Origin: Pseudorasbora parva
Lineage: Eukaryota; Chordata; Actinopteri; Cypriniformes; Gobionidae
Assembly (NCBI RefSeq): GCF_024679245.1
Contig: NC_090176.1
Span: 19,289,793-19,353,792, forward strand
Reading direction: 5' to 3'
Length of the DNA: 64,000 nucleotides
How positions within the stretch are numbered: the first letter of the stretch is position 1; every line of letters starts with the position of its first letter. The notes below the pieces were generated by a model. It was not told where the DNA came from. It was given only the letters and a program-made list of their open reading frames with translations, and made no database searches. The position numbers and the translations under genes are program-made. Positions 22,860-35,690 of this stretch are shown piece by piece.

Positions 22860-23040
22860 CTAGGGATGCTTACAATTTATCAACGTTCGATTAATCATCG
22901 ATAATTAATTTAATCGACAAAACATTTTGATCATTGATTAAGCAGGGTCATGCGTGTGCATGCTGCTCAACCATGAAACATGTAAACCAGACACAAGGAA
23001 AAATGAAGCGAGCATGGCGGAGTTGTTTGGGACAATTTTA
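22860..23040. mobile_element. Truncated hAT-like end
   Basis: The sequence 'ctagggatgcttacaattta' followed by 'cgttcgattaatcatcgataattaatttaatcgac' is the style of hAT termini with ATTAATCG subterminal words. Its partner end was not found; the (TA)n tract and Tc1 relic follow. A similar end in the opposite direction lies at about 48890-48968. Confidence 0.45.
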
Positions 23041-23140
23041 CATCTACATCCTTTCATCATGACTATAAGTTTGTGTGTGAATTTGCAGCCTTTTGTTTTG
23101 TGCAAATGTAAGCTGTAAGATTGTGTTTAATTTGTGTAAG

Positions 23141-23143
<3 letters not shown>

Positions 23144-23231
<88 letters not shown>
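23144..23231. repeat. (TA)n microsatellite
   Basis: About 43 TA units directly abut the Tc1-like relic, which lacks its terminus on this side. The tract may have grown from the TA target. Confidence 0.97.
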
Positions 23232-23235
<4 letters not shown>

Positions 23236-24165
23236 TTGAAATGTTGGCCCATATTGATAGGATAGCATCTTGCAGTTGATGGAGATTAGTGGGATGCACA
23301 TCCAGGGCACAAAGTTCCTGTTCCACCACATCCCAAAGATGCTCTATTGGGTTGAGATCTGGAGACTGTGGGGGCCATTTTAGTTCAGTAAACTCATTGT
23401 CAAGAAACCTATTTGAAATGATTCAAGCTTTGTAACATGATGCATTATCCTGCTGGAAGTAGCCATCAGAGGATGGGTACATGGTGGTCATAAAGGGATG
23501 GACATGGTCAGAAACAATGCTCAGGTAGGCCGTGGCATTTAAACAATGCCCAATTGGCACTAAGGGGCCTAAAGTGTGCCAGGAAAACACCCCCCACATC
23601 CACCACACCAAAATCAACTGTCCAATTTTGGTGACCTTGTGCAAATTGTAGCCTCTTTTTCCTATTTGTAGTGGAGGTGAGTGGTACCCGGTGGGGTCTT
23701 CTGCTGTTGTAGCCCATCCGCCTCAAGTTTGTGCGTGTTGTGGCTTCACAAATGCTTTGCTGCATACCTTGGTTGTAACGAGTGGTTATTTCAGTCAAAG
23801 TTGCTCTTCTATCAGCTTGAATCAGTCAGCCCATTCTCCTCTGACCTCTAGCATTAACAAGGCATTTTCAATCACAGGACTGCAGCATACTGGATGTTTT
23901 TCCTTTTTCACACCATTCTTTGCAAACCCTAGAAATGACTGTGCCTGAAAATCCCAGTAACTGTGCAGATTGTGAAATACTCAGACCGGCCCGTCTGGCA
24001 CCAGCTATGCCATGCTCAAAATGTCTTAAATCACGTTTCTTTCCCATTCTGACATTCAGTTTTGGAGTTCAGGAGATTGTCTTGACCAGGACCACACCCC
24101 TAAGAGCACTGAAGCAACTGCCATGTGAAACTGAACAGGAGTTCCTAATAGTCCTTTAGGTGAGT

Positions 24166-24168
<3 letters not shown>
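23232..24168 (-). mobile_element. Tc1-like transposon, 5'-complete, decayed
   Basis: The minus strand keeps long transposase pieces: 'TRTNLRRMGYNSRRPHRVPL' (HTH/linker part), 'GYFQQDNA' and the 'WDVVE'-like tail encoded around 23330-23345. The element end 'cctttaggtgagtgtata' is present at the right; the other terminus is lost into (TA)n. Frameshifts and an internal deletion in the catalytic region (around 23590-23640) make it inactive. It is a different Tc1 lineage from the relic at 10935. Confidence 0.85.
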
Positions 24169-24351
<183 letters not shown>

Positions 24352-24778
24352 GAGGGTGGGGGGTTCCTGGGAAAAATTGTCCTGGGTAATTTCGGTGGAA
24401 ATGGCTAGAAATGGTGTAATTTAAGACTAGGCATTGGTCCACCCTATTTTACCAAGATCCGCTCACTTTTAAATTCCTGGCCTCGCCACGGATTCCACTC
24501 AGTTTACAATTTTCTCTATTGTTTACTGCATGTACAGATATGTGTCAAGTTGGTGAACAATGAAACTGAACTGAATCTCAGCAGCCTGGCAGTTCTGCTG
24601 AGTCACACAACCATCTGCAGTGCTAATGACTCACTCAATGTTTCTGTCTGTCTCTGTGAGATAGAGTGAGAGTGAAATTCTGGCCCTGCTTCAATGAATT
24701 ATGGATGTGGCCAGAGAAAACATCCATTCGTGTTTATTATTTGTGTGTGTGTGTTCCAGAAAAACTCTACATTACTAA

Positions 24779-25257
24779 AAGGTGCAATAGGTAACTAGAA
24801 TAGAAACATCTTTGTTATGCTGATTAAAAGTCCCCTCATATCCTAATAGCAATCCCTATGTTAAGCGGTCAAAGTATTTTTATAAATATATATTGTCTGT
24901 GGAAGGCATTTGTAGCATTCAGTCCGAATGAAATGATAGCATGTGTTCCCTATTAGTCATCGTGTGTTTGCATACCACTGCGCACCCTGTTCTTGCAGAC
25001 ATCATACATCATTGCGTTCACGTGCGCTGTGCAGACAGAGAGAAAATAGCAGGCAAACGTTTACGTTCGTTATTGTAGTACTGTTACTGTTGTAGTATGG
25101 TACATGATGTAATCCAATAACGTTGTCTCTGGACATCTTGCTTCTGGTCTGTGTGCGCGTTCATGTGTTTTGGAGGAGGCGTGGCTTCGGACGTGGCTTT
25201 TGTAGGCTTTTATTGCTAGCAGGCTAAAGTTAGAATCCCAGATCACCCATTGCACCT
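24779..25257. mobile_element. TTAA MITE with AGGTGCAAT ends
   Basis: The left end is aAGGTGCAATAGGTAACT with the flanking TTAA changed to CTAA. The right end is ...GATCACCCATTGCACCT TTAA (25258-25261). The length is about 480 bp. The interior has a GC-rich stretch with 'ggaggcgtggcttcggacg'. The ends resemble those of the element at 30728-31103. Confidence 0.75.
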
Positions 25258-25455
25258 TTAACCCTATGTTAAATCCTTGTCCTTGTGGGGACATTTTTTT
25301 GGTCCACATAGGTCCAGGCCTGAACATCTTTTTTTTTTCTTTTTCTTTTATACACATAACTTCCGGCACCACCATGTTAATGGAAAAGGGGAAATGGAGA
25401 GAAAAATCAATACATGCACTGGATTCTGAATGTACTAACCACAAACCTAAAACTC

Positions 25456-25486
<31 letters not shown>

Positions 25487-26069
25487 GCTGAAATATCTGT
25501 ATGTAGGCAAGAGTGTCCTGAGGGACAAAAAGAACAAAGGAGAAGAAAGAAAATTCTCTTCATCAGCAACCTGAAACATTATCAAAAATTTGACCATGTC
25601 AGCAGGTTTGTCTTTTCCTCCAGAAATCAATCTCCAAACGCTGTTATTTAACTCATATAAAACACATTAGTATTTGTATGGTACCCTCGAAGCTTGATTC
25701 CATCTGGCTGGGAATTGGTAAGATCAATGAAATGTTGAAGTCTCATTAATCAGGAACAGGAAGGGAGGGTGATATAATGAACCGTATATGGTCTACGATA
25801 ACTCTAACATCGATATATTTACTGACCGTGAACAGCAGTGATCTGACATAACGACTAAACACAAGAAAGCACAGGGAGTTGTGTGCCAATGCAAAAAAAA
25901 AAAGTAATTCCTTTAATTAAATCTAAATAAAAATGAAATACACAATTTCTACAAGAGATAGTTTGGCATGTGCATGCATTCCTGTAATAACATGTATTAA
26001 TCAAATTCCTGATTTAGTCTATATTTATTTGGACAATTCGTAAGAAAATGAGTGCAATGTAATATATAC
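25258..26069. other. myo16 intron segment
   Basis: It holds a poly-A run of 26 (25461-25486) after a Lys-coding-looking stretch, and a shorter A run near 25892. No gene or bounded repeat is recognised. Confidence 0.5.
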
Positions 26070-26195
26070 CTGCCCATATTTAGCAGCCAGATGTAAGGGT
26101 GTCCAGTAGCTGTTGTCAGACACCTGGACATCTGCGCCGTTCTCCAGCAGCACTGAAACCACTTCCTTATAACCACTGGCACTGGCGATGTGTAG
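26070..26195 (-). CDS. myo16: myo16 exon: complete ankyrin repeat ([11 protein letters not shown])
   Basis: The acceptor is gtatgtttag and the donor is GTATAT. The 42 codons start [20 protein letters not shown] and end [13 protein letters not shown]. They hold the second helix pair of one repeat and the canonical '[10 protein letters not shown]' start of the next. Human reads [20 protein letters not shown]...[12 protein letters not shown], so identity is high. It is separated from the upstream exon by only 166 bp. Confidence 0.96.
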
Positions 26196-26361
26196 CTAAA
26201 CATACAAAAAAACATCCAAAAGAAACGCATTTAACAGGTCATGTTTCGTTTGGCCAAAAAACCTTCCCATTCAAATCACCATCTGTACACATTAAACAGA
26301 CTGTGTTGTGTTTATAGATCAGTGAACCGTTACATATTTTGGGATTCATGCATTTTCTCAC

Positions 26362-26486
26362 CAGCGTGACCCCGTCATCATTCTGTTGATTGACGCTGCC
26401 CCCGCTGCTGACCAGCTGCCTCACGTCAGACATCATGGTAGATGAGCGCTGGGTCTTCATCTGGTGCATAGAGCTCATGTCCACAC
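26362..26486 (-). CDS. myo16: myo16 exon: inter-ankyrin segment (VNQQNDDGVTL)
   Basis: The acceptor is atttttag and the donor is GTGAGA. GT completes a Gly codon, then 41 codons begin VDMSSMHQMKTQRSSTMMSD and end VNQQNDDGVTL. The human equivalent is [20 protein letters not shown]...VNEKNDEGVTL. It spans the helical spacer between two groups of ankyrin repeats and the first turn ('G.N....DGVT.L') of the second group. Both borders fit their neighbours (phase 1 in, phase 0 out). Confidence 0.94.
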
Positions 26487-27370
26487 CTAAAAAATAAATG
26501 CACAGACAGGTGTCAAAGTGAGGAGGACATCAGGACAGATGTCCGATGACACAGCTCTTATTCATCAGTGTACGGGATCAGACAGTATGGGATCTCTCAG
26601 ACTCTCTGCGCTCTTATCTTGGGTCAAATGGAGGATATATTCTTCAGTTTCACATGTCTGAGGAATCAAATAATCTTCACTTGCAAATGGTGCTCTGTGG
26701 ACACGTTCACACAGCAACAGAATACAGTTGTCGGTTCTGTATTTGAGTCCTTAATGCAGTTGTTCACATATAGTCCAGTTATTTATGGGAGGGACAACCG
26801 TATTCTATAACTGAATTCAGGACTCACAACCGCATTCTTGAAAACCAGACTGGATAGTTGTCTGTAGTATCTATTCTATTTGCATGCTACAAGTACTTTT
26901 TTGTCAAATACTAGTATCTATTCCACTAGGTACGAGTACTTTAGTGTTTTTATGAACTAGTAGCTAATGAATAAGAACTAGTACCTACTGGAATAGATAC
27001 TAATAAGGCTTGACATTAACACCTAGCAACCCATCAAATGTGGGTGGAATTCAGCAGTGGCATGTAACACAGTCACTCCTACTAGCCACTATCTCAATAC
27101 TGAAATATCTAAAAGGTACTTCCAATACTCTTCAAATGAGCTTCCAATACTGATTTTCCACAGAATAGTGGAAACACAATATCAACTGCGCTTTCTACCA
27201 ACAGCGTCCCTTACTCGCTCATTTTGTTTGCTCCAGATGAAGATTATTGGTGTTATAGGGCTTTAAATTTTGGTGTGAGATTGTACATATTGTGCATATT
27301 CTTACTCAGTCCTGCAGATTCTGAACTCACACCCAAAGTGTGAAAACCTCCCAGTAATAATTTAAGTTTT
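26487..27370. other. myo16 intron segment
   Basis: Positions 26890-27005 carry inverted words 'ctagtatctattccactagg' and 'ctactggaatagatacta', a small foldback of unknown origin. The remainder shows nothing recognisable. Confidence 0.4.
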
Positions 27371-27629
27371 TGGTAACACTTTAGTATGGGGAACACATAT
27401 TTACTATTAACTATGAATTTTGCCTCAATAAACTCCTAATTTACTGCTTATTAATAGTTATTATGGTAGTTTTTGTAGCATTTATGTTTAGGTATTGGGT
27501 AGGATTAAGGGATGTAGAATAAGGCATTGATATGTGCTTTATAAATACTAATAAACAGCCAATATCCTAGTAATAGGTATGCTAATAAGCTAATAGTTAA
27601 TAACTGAACCTCAAAATAAAGTGTTACCA
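27371..27629. mobile_element. MITE with TGGTAACACTTTA ends
   Basis: It starts TGGTAACACTTTAGTATGGG and ends TAAAGTGTTACCA. Inner words such as 'cttattaatagttat' are also repeated in inverted form towards the centre. A fragment of the same family is at about 32448-32545. Confidence 0.85.
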
Positions 27630-28260
27630 AGTTTTTTTTTGTTTTTTTTTATTAACCCTTTTTCCGCTGCTTAATGAACTTAACCAAATACACACAAAAA
27701 ACAGTCAAAACGCTGGTCTTGGCGAGTATTAACGTAAACAGTCAGTTACGTTTTAAATTAGCATAAAGTTCACTTAATAGTGAAAGAAAGAAAACGCATG
27801 TGTAACTGTATAATGGATCCGTGCCCCAGGTCTTAAAGTGACAGCAGCCTAATATAGCTGCTGCCAAATTATGAGAATGATTGCCTTTGTAAAAAATGGT
27901 ATTGATGTCAAAATTGTTGCCAGTGAAAATGCTGAGTGGCTAGTAACTTTGGAAAAACATTAGCCACAAAAGACCTATTTTTAAATTGTAATAATATTTC
28001 AAAAAAATGTATTTTTGAGAGATTTCTTTAAAAACATTAAAAACATCTTACAGACTCCAAACTTTTGAACGGTAGTGTACATTTATGTTCATTAATTAAA
28101 AAGTCGTTAAAGGGTTACTTCAGTCATTTAGCATTTATCTTTCTAATTAAAGTGGGTTATTAATGTAGTAGAAATGTAAAATTACTTTTGAATTTGGTCT
28201 CTAGACTGGTTTCTAGACTGAGAAAAGAGAAAATGTATTTTTGTCTCATGGGGATGAAAG

Positions 28261-29263
28261 TAGGGGTGTCCATGGTTAACCGATTGACCGATTAACCGTT
28301 AAAAATTGCGTAACCGAGTGAAACATTTTACTCGGTTAAGTGGCGTCAATGACGTGCTTTGAATTTAGTTGTAATATATGTTTGCACCCCAAGAGACCGC
28401 AAGAGCGCTGCCAGACATTTGTAATATTCACAAGAAGTCATGACCAGCTTTCTAAGCCGGCAAAGAAAGCGTGGGAGCACTTCAAAAATGAGAGTGACGG
28501 GGCAAAATGCAAGTATTGCAATGCAGTGCTTACCGCATTTTTCAGGCTATAAGTTGCTCCGGAGTATGAGTCGCATCAGTCAAAATATGCGTCATGAAGA
28601 GGAAAATAACAAACATCGCACTGGACTATAAGTCGCATTAGGGCAGAAGCAGAGCGCGAGCCGCGCGCGCTGTGCATAACGGAGCAGAAGAAAGAAAGTT
28701 TTAAGTGAGAAACTTGTGAATGACTAGAGAAAAGCAGACGTTACTTTAACTGTAATGAAGAAAACAAAAAAGCTAATCGCGGACTGAAAGCAAGATGGCC
28801 AGAGCTGAAGGGACGAGTCCACAGATGCTTAAACTCTCTGCCGGGAGAGGCTCAGCAGCCGCGCGAGTCAAACGCTGAGTCTGTGTGAATCATTCTCGGC
28901 TGCATATTTTACTAATGCCCTAATCATGCAGGCGCCCTCACCTCGCGGCCACTTGCATTGCTCGTGAACTGGAGCGCATCTCATCCTAATTTAACGAAAC
29001 TCAGCGTACGCCTCGCAGACATGAAATAGATCTTAAGAAACTTGAAATGTCTTTTAACAATTTAAAACGAAAAGAAATAGGCTACTCTCTGATTATGTAA
29101 TCCATGATGTGCATTTCTCTCTATAGGCGCGTTCACTACGGAGATGGTGGTCGTCAAATTAATAAGCTAAAAATAACCCTGACGCACACTATGGTTAACC
29201 GAGTATTAACCGCTAAGGGCCTCGGTTAACGGTTAATGAAAAACTTGAAAACGTGCAGCCCTA
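28261..29263. mobile_element. hAT element with 8-bp duplication GATGAAAG and BED finger
   Basis: It starts TAGGGGTGTCCATGGTTAAC and ends ...AAACGTGCAGCCCTA. It is flanked by the identical GATGAAAG at 28253-28260 and 29264-29271. The subterminal 'ggttaaccgattaaccg' words recur at both ends. A BED-type zinc-finger start is encoded at 28451-28530. A second repeat with 'ggactataagtcgcatt' words is inserted at about 28540-28645. Confidence 0.9.
28451..28530 (+). pseudogene. BED zinc-finger fragment of a hAT transposase
   Basis: The frame SKPAKKAWEHFKNESDGAKC continues KYCNAVL. The conserved aromatic-Trp region and the Cys-x2-Cys pair of BED fingers are visible. The His pair is lost where another repeat was inserted. 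This kind of finger sits at the N-terminus of ZBED-like hAT transposases. Confidence 0.75.
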
Positions 29264-30084
29264 GATGAAAGACAACAACTCCCAGAATGCACTTGCTTCG
29301 CTGCCGTATGAGGCCACTCCCAAAACCACCGCTACTGGATTACTGAATCACTTGCCCACCGCGCTCATTTTCAAAAAAATCAGTTCAGTTAGAGAATAGA
29401 CACTACAATTAAAAACTGAACGTGCCTGTGAGCTGAACGAGAGTCACATTACAAATGGCACAAATGCAGCAGGAAGTCCGATTACATTCATCATGATAAA
29501 CGCAGCTGAGGTAAGTGTGGGCGCGGCATACATTCACTGATTCAACAGCCATAAATCAGTGAATCGATCAATTATTCAGATTGCAGATGTCACGTGATTT
29601 GAGCAGTTTGGCAGTTTTACACGTGATCCAAACTGCTGAAATCATGTGACATTGGTGATCCGAATCATTGATTGATTCACTGAGTCAGGGCCGTTTGACT
29701 CTTTATTTGAGGTTTGAAAACAAATGCGGAAAACTAATAAAGTAGTTTTTGTTATTTTTGGACCAAAATATATTTTTGATGCTTCAAGAGAATCTAATCA
29801 AGCAACTGATGTCACATATGGACTACTTTGATGATGTTTTTATTAGCTTTCTGGACATGGACAGTACAGTGTGCATAGACTGCATATGCTCTGGGACTAA
29901 AATATAAAATATTTTAAACTGTGATGAAGATGAACGGAGATCTTACAGGTGTGGAAGGACATTAGCGTGTCATTAATGACATCAAATTTCATTTCTGGGT
30001 GAACTAACCCTTTAAGTCCTAGTTATGCGTGTATGTAGACATACAAAACTGTAAACAAATAAGCGAATAAATAAATGACCCTAC

Positions 30085-30193
30085 CATTCTCCTCCAGGTG
30101 TCTGATGAGGATGTAGCTGGTTTCCGTCCCCTCTGTGGCGTAGTCAAGTGAAATGTTCCCATTCACATCCTGCAGCAGCACATTGACTCCGGC
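30085..30193 (-). CDS. myo16: myo16 exon: ankyrin repeat ([11 protein letters not shown])
   Basis: The 36 codons begin [20 protein letters not shown] and end IRHLEEN plus G of a Gly codon, matching human [36 protein letters not shown]. The donor is GTAGGG. The acceptor is an unusual AAG (cgtctgaag) with its pyrimidine tract (cctctccccctcccctctcc) some 17 bp upstream; no CAG or TAG alternative keeps the conserved Ala-Gly. The intron before it is the longest in the window (about 21.9 kb). Confidence 0.94.
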
Positions 30194-30727
30194 CTTCAGA
30201 CGAGGTGTGATGGAGAGGGGAGGGGGAGAGGGAGATGATAGCCAGATAAAGCAAAACAAGGCATAAACAAATTGAGTCCCTCTCGTCCCATTCATCAGTC
30301 TGCAATCGATGATAAACTACGGCCAATTATCACACTTGCCCAGCACTCCCCAGGCGCCCGAGCTCAGGGATGAGCTACATTAACAGAAAATAGTGCGTTA
30401 ACTAACTCATTAAGATTGGGGCAGGTTAATAGGGTCTACGGTACGCTGTTGAGTGTCTGGGTGGCAGGGGGTGATGTGATTTATGAGGGTCTGCTCTCTA
30501 GAGACTCCAGACAGTGATGAGACTCTTTGCAAGCAGGAAGCATGGCGCGAGGTTAAGACTTTTGAGCATGTGGAATTTCTATGAATACTGCAATGGTCGG
30601 AAAATAATGGCGGCGTCATCATATACAAACAAACAAACGAGAGCTATCCTTTTAGTGCATGTCTGTTAGCTTTAATGTCATCTATATATGCAAAAAAAGT
30701 GGTCCAAAGTGTAGATCCATTACTTAA

Positions 30728-31103
30728 AGGTGCAATGTGTAATATTTATGAGGATCTATTGACAGAAATGCAATACAATATACATAACTATGCTTTCAGT
30801 GGTGTATAAAGAGCTTACATTATGAACCGTTATGTTTTTGTGTATTTCTATTTACATACACCATGTAACAGGCCCCCTTACAGTGAAGTCGCCATTTTGC
30901 GTCGTTGTGTTTCTACAGTAGCCTTAAACGGACAAACTACTCTACAGAGAGCTAGCTACACTCAGCTGTCTCAGACGATAACATCTTTGGCCTGTGCTGG
31001 CCACCGTAGCTTCTATATGTGCTTCGAAAGGAAGGGGTGGCCGGTTGCAATTCATAACCTCACCGCTAGATGGCGCTAAAAAAAAAAAAAAAAAAAGTGC
31101 ACC
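30728..31103. mobile_element. TTAA MITE with AGGTGCAATGTGTAA end
   Basis: TTAA (30724-30727) is followed by AGGTGCAATGTGTAATATTT. The right end 'cgctagatggcgctaaaa', a run of A and 'gtgcacc' precedes TTAA (31104-31107). The length is 376 bp. The A-run near the right end has expanded, shortening the visible inverted match. Confidence 0.8.
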
Positions 31104-31200
31104 TTAAAAAAAAAAATCTCCAGTCCTTGCGATTTTTTTCAAATACATCACAGAAAGTAAAACCATGGTTGTTGAGCTATTTGATGGGTTCTTCAAATAA

Positions 31201-31344
<144 letters not shown>

Positions 31345-31806
31345 TGACATTTAAAATACAAAACTAAACTTCAGCAAATCACTGCATGAGATTTACAACT
31401 ATCTCTCATAATGGTCTGTGTTTAATTAAAGCTGCAAATGGCACGTCTCCATCTGACTGGTTGGAGCACAAAGGCGTTGTGACAAATATGCAGCTTATTG
31501 TATCTTTTCCCAGCATGCGTTTCAGATCCAGCCATCAGCACATTCCGACTGGGGAGGTTGTGTCAATCACGCACTGAGGTTAGCAGTAGGTTAATGAATG
31601 TATTAATTAACATTAACTATCAGCAGCTCTTTTGTCTGCATTTATGAGCGATGGCTTTTTAGGACACGCCCCACCCCACGCGCAAAGCTCCAGAGAGCAC
31701 CGACTCGATCTGACAGTGTGCCACATGATGGTGTCATGCCCTCCTCCCTGAGATCTCACACACTACACCGCAGTCCCCCAACTCATTGGGGACACATGAG
31801 AACATG

Positions 31807-31913
<107 letters not shown>

Positions 31914-32562
31914 GGTGGCGATTCATCGATCCGTCTGGCGTGGAACTGTTATTGAACAAGATATGACCGGTGTGAATTGATTAGGAGGTCAATGTGAAGG
32001 AGATGGTGGTGGGGATGTTCACCCTTCATACTGAGAGGTGATGAAGCTGTCAGAACGCACCCAGTCCTCTTTGGCTAACAAAGTCCTAATCATGTTTTAT
32101 AAAGGCAGGAGTACAAGGGAATATAACAGAAAAAAAAAAGAAAAAGAAAAAAACGGTAGGTTAATAATTGCAATTTAACATTTTAACAATTAAACTGTGA
32201 TGGTAATTCAGAATTTTCTCCATCATCAGTCTTCAGAGACACATGATCCTTCAGAAATCATTTTAATATGTTGATTTTGTTGCACATTTCTTATTATTAT
32301 CATTATTAAAGACAGTTGAGCAGCTTAATATTTTAGTGAAAACAACTTTTTTTTTTTTTTTTACAGTTTAATGCATATTATAAATCAATATATATTCATA
32401 CTGACCCAAACTTTTGAATCATATATAGTATAATACAATATACTACAAGGTAACATGGGGAACACATTCACTATTAACTACGACTTTTGCCTCAAACTCC
32501 TAATTTACTGCTTATTAATAGTTAGTAAGTTTTAGTAATAGTTTTTTTAAGGTAGTGTTTAA

Positions 32563-32905
32563 AGATGTCATGAACTGGCTTTTTTAATTTTTTTATACTG
32601 TGGTCTGAGGTCAACTAATGACGTCCGTGTGGTTTTTAAAATCAAAAACAACATAACTAATAAGTAATAGGCTATTTTCTACACTGGTTTTAAGTCTCTC
32701 TCCTGAACGCTGGGTTCTGATGGGCGTGATGCACTGGAGACTTGGAAGTAAACGCCCACGGCTACGATTGGATAAGATTAGCATATTTAATGAGCTTAAG
32801 CTCCCCTGTCAGATCACATGACGGAGAGGAGAGATTGAGGAAGAAACGGCAACCGGAATGATTCTCTTAACCACAGGGCTCATAAACATCTTTATCCTCT
32901 CCGTA
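32563..32905. mobile_element. Left part of a TTAA element, family of 41322-42402
   Basis: TTAA then AGATGTCATGAACTGGCTTT. From there it matches 41322 onward ('ctgaggtcaactaatgacg', 'ctgaacgctgggttctgatg', 'taaacgcccacggctacg', 'ggcaaccgg.atgattctc') until 'taaacatctttatcc', where a (TTTA)n(TA)n tract replaces the rest. The right end is absent. Confidence 0.85.
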
Positions 32906-32907
32906 TA

Positions 32908-33784
<877 letters not shown>

Positions 33785-33858
<74 letters not shown>
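33785..33858. repeat. (TA)n(GT)n microsatellite
   Basis: About 22 TA units followed by about 15 GT units, continuing the tract interrupted by the hAT. Confidence 0.95.
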
Positions 33859-33861
<3 letters not shown>

Positions 33862-35149
33862 ATCCTGGTGCTACTAAAAGAAGCCACAGTGTACTGTATG
33901 AGAAGGACACAAACTGACCTAGTCTATAGGACTGTAATGAACGATGCTGTGTCTAGTAGCGGGAACTAATAGATTACTACTGATCTACAGCGATCATCAC
34001 AGGTTAGACAGCAGATCATAATGTGTGACAAAATGTCATAACTCAGTACACACATTTGAGGGGTTAACAAGCTGACCTCTGGGACTGGTTCAAATGTATT
34101 TCGTTATGATGGATAACAATAGTAATTCATTTGCCCCAACGGAAATGCTTTCGAATTGGAATGAAACATGGAACAAGCATTAACATGCAACGGTGCTGTG
34201 ATGGTGCATGTAGCCTATTGATCCACTCTAATACATCTCCCCATCATTTCCTTCCATTCACCTTCATTTAGAGATATTTGATGCAAGCAAGGTCACAAGG
34301 AGGAGCTGACGAATCTGCACTCGCACATGTTGGGTTTCATGTTTTATGGGGACATTCCCTTAGACATAATGATATACTGTATAAACTGTATATTCTATTC
34401 CCTAAACCTAATCACAGAAGTAAAAAAAAATATATAAAAAAATACACAAACATACATACACATACATTTATATCACTTAATATGATTTTCTCCCCATAAG
34501 GTATACTGGAACCACACGCACGCACGCACACACTATTTCAGAGGACTGCAGAGGGAGGAACTCCAAATCATGTCAACAAAGGAGAAAGAGATGAAACAAC
34601 CTCCCTGGGAAAGTGAAAAAAGAAACAGTAAACACTTCCCTCTGACTGCACCAGGAAACAAGGACAATCACGTAACGTAATCACATCTAATCTGCATGAT
34701 GGCTGTCTGTGTCCCATCACAGGGCTTTGAGCACAGGCTTAATTGCCTTTGTTAAAATTAATCTGTTATGATAATTGGCTAATAGCAAATGAGAACGCAG
34801 TTAACTTTGGATCAGATATGGAAATCTTCAGAACATCTGCATGCTTCACTGAAGTGAATTTGACATTTACCTTTTTGAAACCACTCAAGGAGTCTTGCAC
34901 CTTAAGCAGGTGTAATTATGACCACCGTCCACCCTCTGACTGACCCTTACAACCCCTCTGCACAGGACACAAGCACTCCATCATGAGAAAAGCAAAACGA
35001 GCCAATATACAAGGTCGACAACATTAAACTGCCCCATACTAGTATACTATGCTACTTCCATCAACAGGACAAAAGGATTTGGAAAGTTCACTTTGACGTA
35101 TATAGTGTAGGCAGCCTCAAGCTATTGACAACAGACATGCCCAGCGAAG
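33859..35149. other. myo16 intron segment, partly repeat-free
   Basis: No bounded repeat is seen. Positions 34690-34930 look compositionally balanced, with homeobox-type core words (ggcttaattgcc, gataattggctaatag), and could be single-copy. Confidence 0.4.
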
Positions 35150-35690
35150 ACATCACTGTAAAAAATCCAACCAAATTCAGCTTTGGTTCCCTTGTCCACA
35201 TGTCTTAATACTGATTTTCTTTTCTTTTTTCTTTTTTTACGCTGTATTTTTCTTATATTTGACCTTTTTTCCACACCGCTGTCTCCACTGTCCTTTGAAC
35301 GGCTCGTTTGCTTCCTGCTTCTATGAAGCCCCTCCCTCTGAAAAACGCAATGGTCTTTGATGGGTTAGATGGCCAAATGTAGTTTCATGTATTTTTATTG
35401 GCTGAAGTGCCAAGCACAGGTTGTCTGGAAAGGCCACTCCCCTTCCCATTATGGGCAGAAGTCACATCAGCGGTGTGCAAAGGTTTATGATGTCACCAAC
35501 CCAGGAAGAAGCTTGCTGTAGTCCAAACCGGCCGTTTTTGTAGGCAATAAACTGCCATAATTTTAAAAGACAATATCTCTGTTTGCATTCAACTTTCAGT
35601 GCTCTAACTTTGCAGATACTGTTTATGCTCAAGCAGCAACATTACACACTAACTAAAGTTAAAAAAGTCAAATTGCATGCAACCACCCCT
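35150..35690. mobile_element. Right part of a TTAA-type element
   Basis: The end reads ...TTGCATGCAACCACCCCT TTAA (35691-35694), the style of the TTAA family ends elsewhere in the window. A GC-rich part with 'ggaaaggccactccccttcc' and 'gatgtcaccaacccagg' precedes it. The left end was not identified. Positions 36190-36376 have a similar end-like GC-rich block ('gtggccacgcccttaattatg'). Confidence 0.5.

Larger units (their letters stand above)
28111..30011. mobile_element. TTAA MITE with AGGGTTA(C/G)TTCA ends, split by a hAT
   Basis: TTAA AGGGTTACTTCAGTC at the left pairs with ...GGGTGAACTAACCCT TTAA at the right. Without the hAT it is about 0.89 kb. It contains an inner hairpin at about 29575-29670 ('cacgtgatttgagcagtttgg' and complement). 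Its right half resembles 49647-50132, including 'gaagatgaacggag.tcttac.ggtgt'. Confidence 0.85.

Noticed and set aside
28540..28645. Possible tRNA-like or independent gene in the 'ataagtcgc' region
   Set aside because: No cloverleaf or A/B boxes in correct spacing; the repeated 'actataagtcgcatt' words indicate a dispersed repeat inserted into the hAT.
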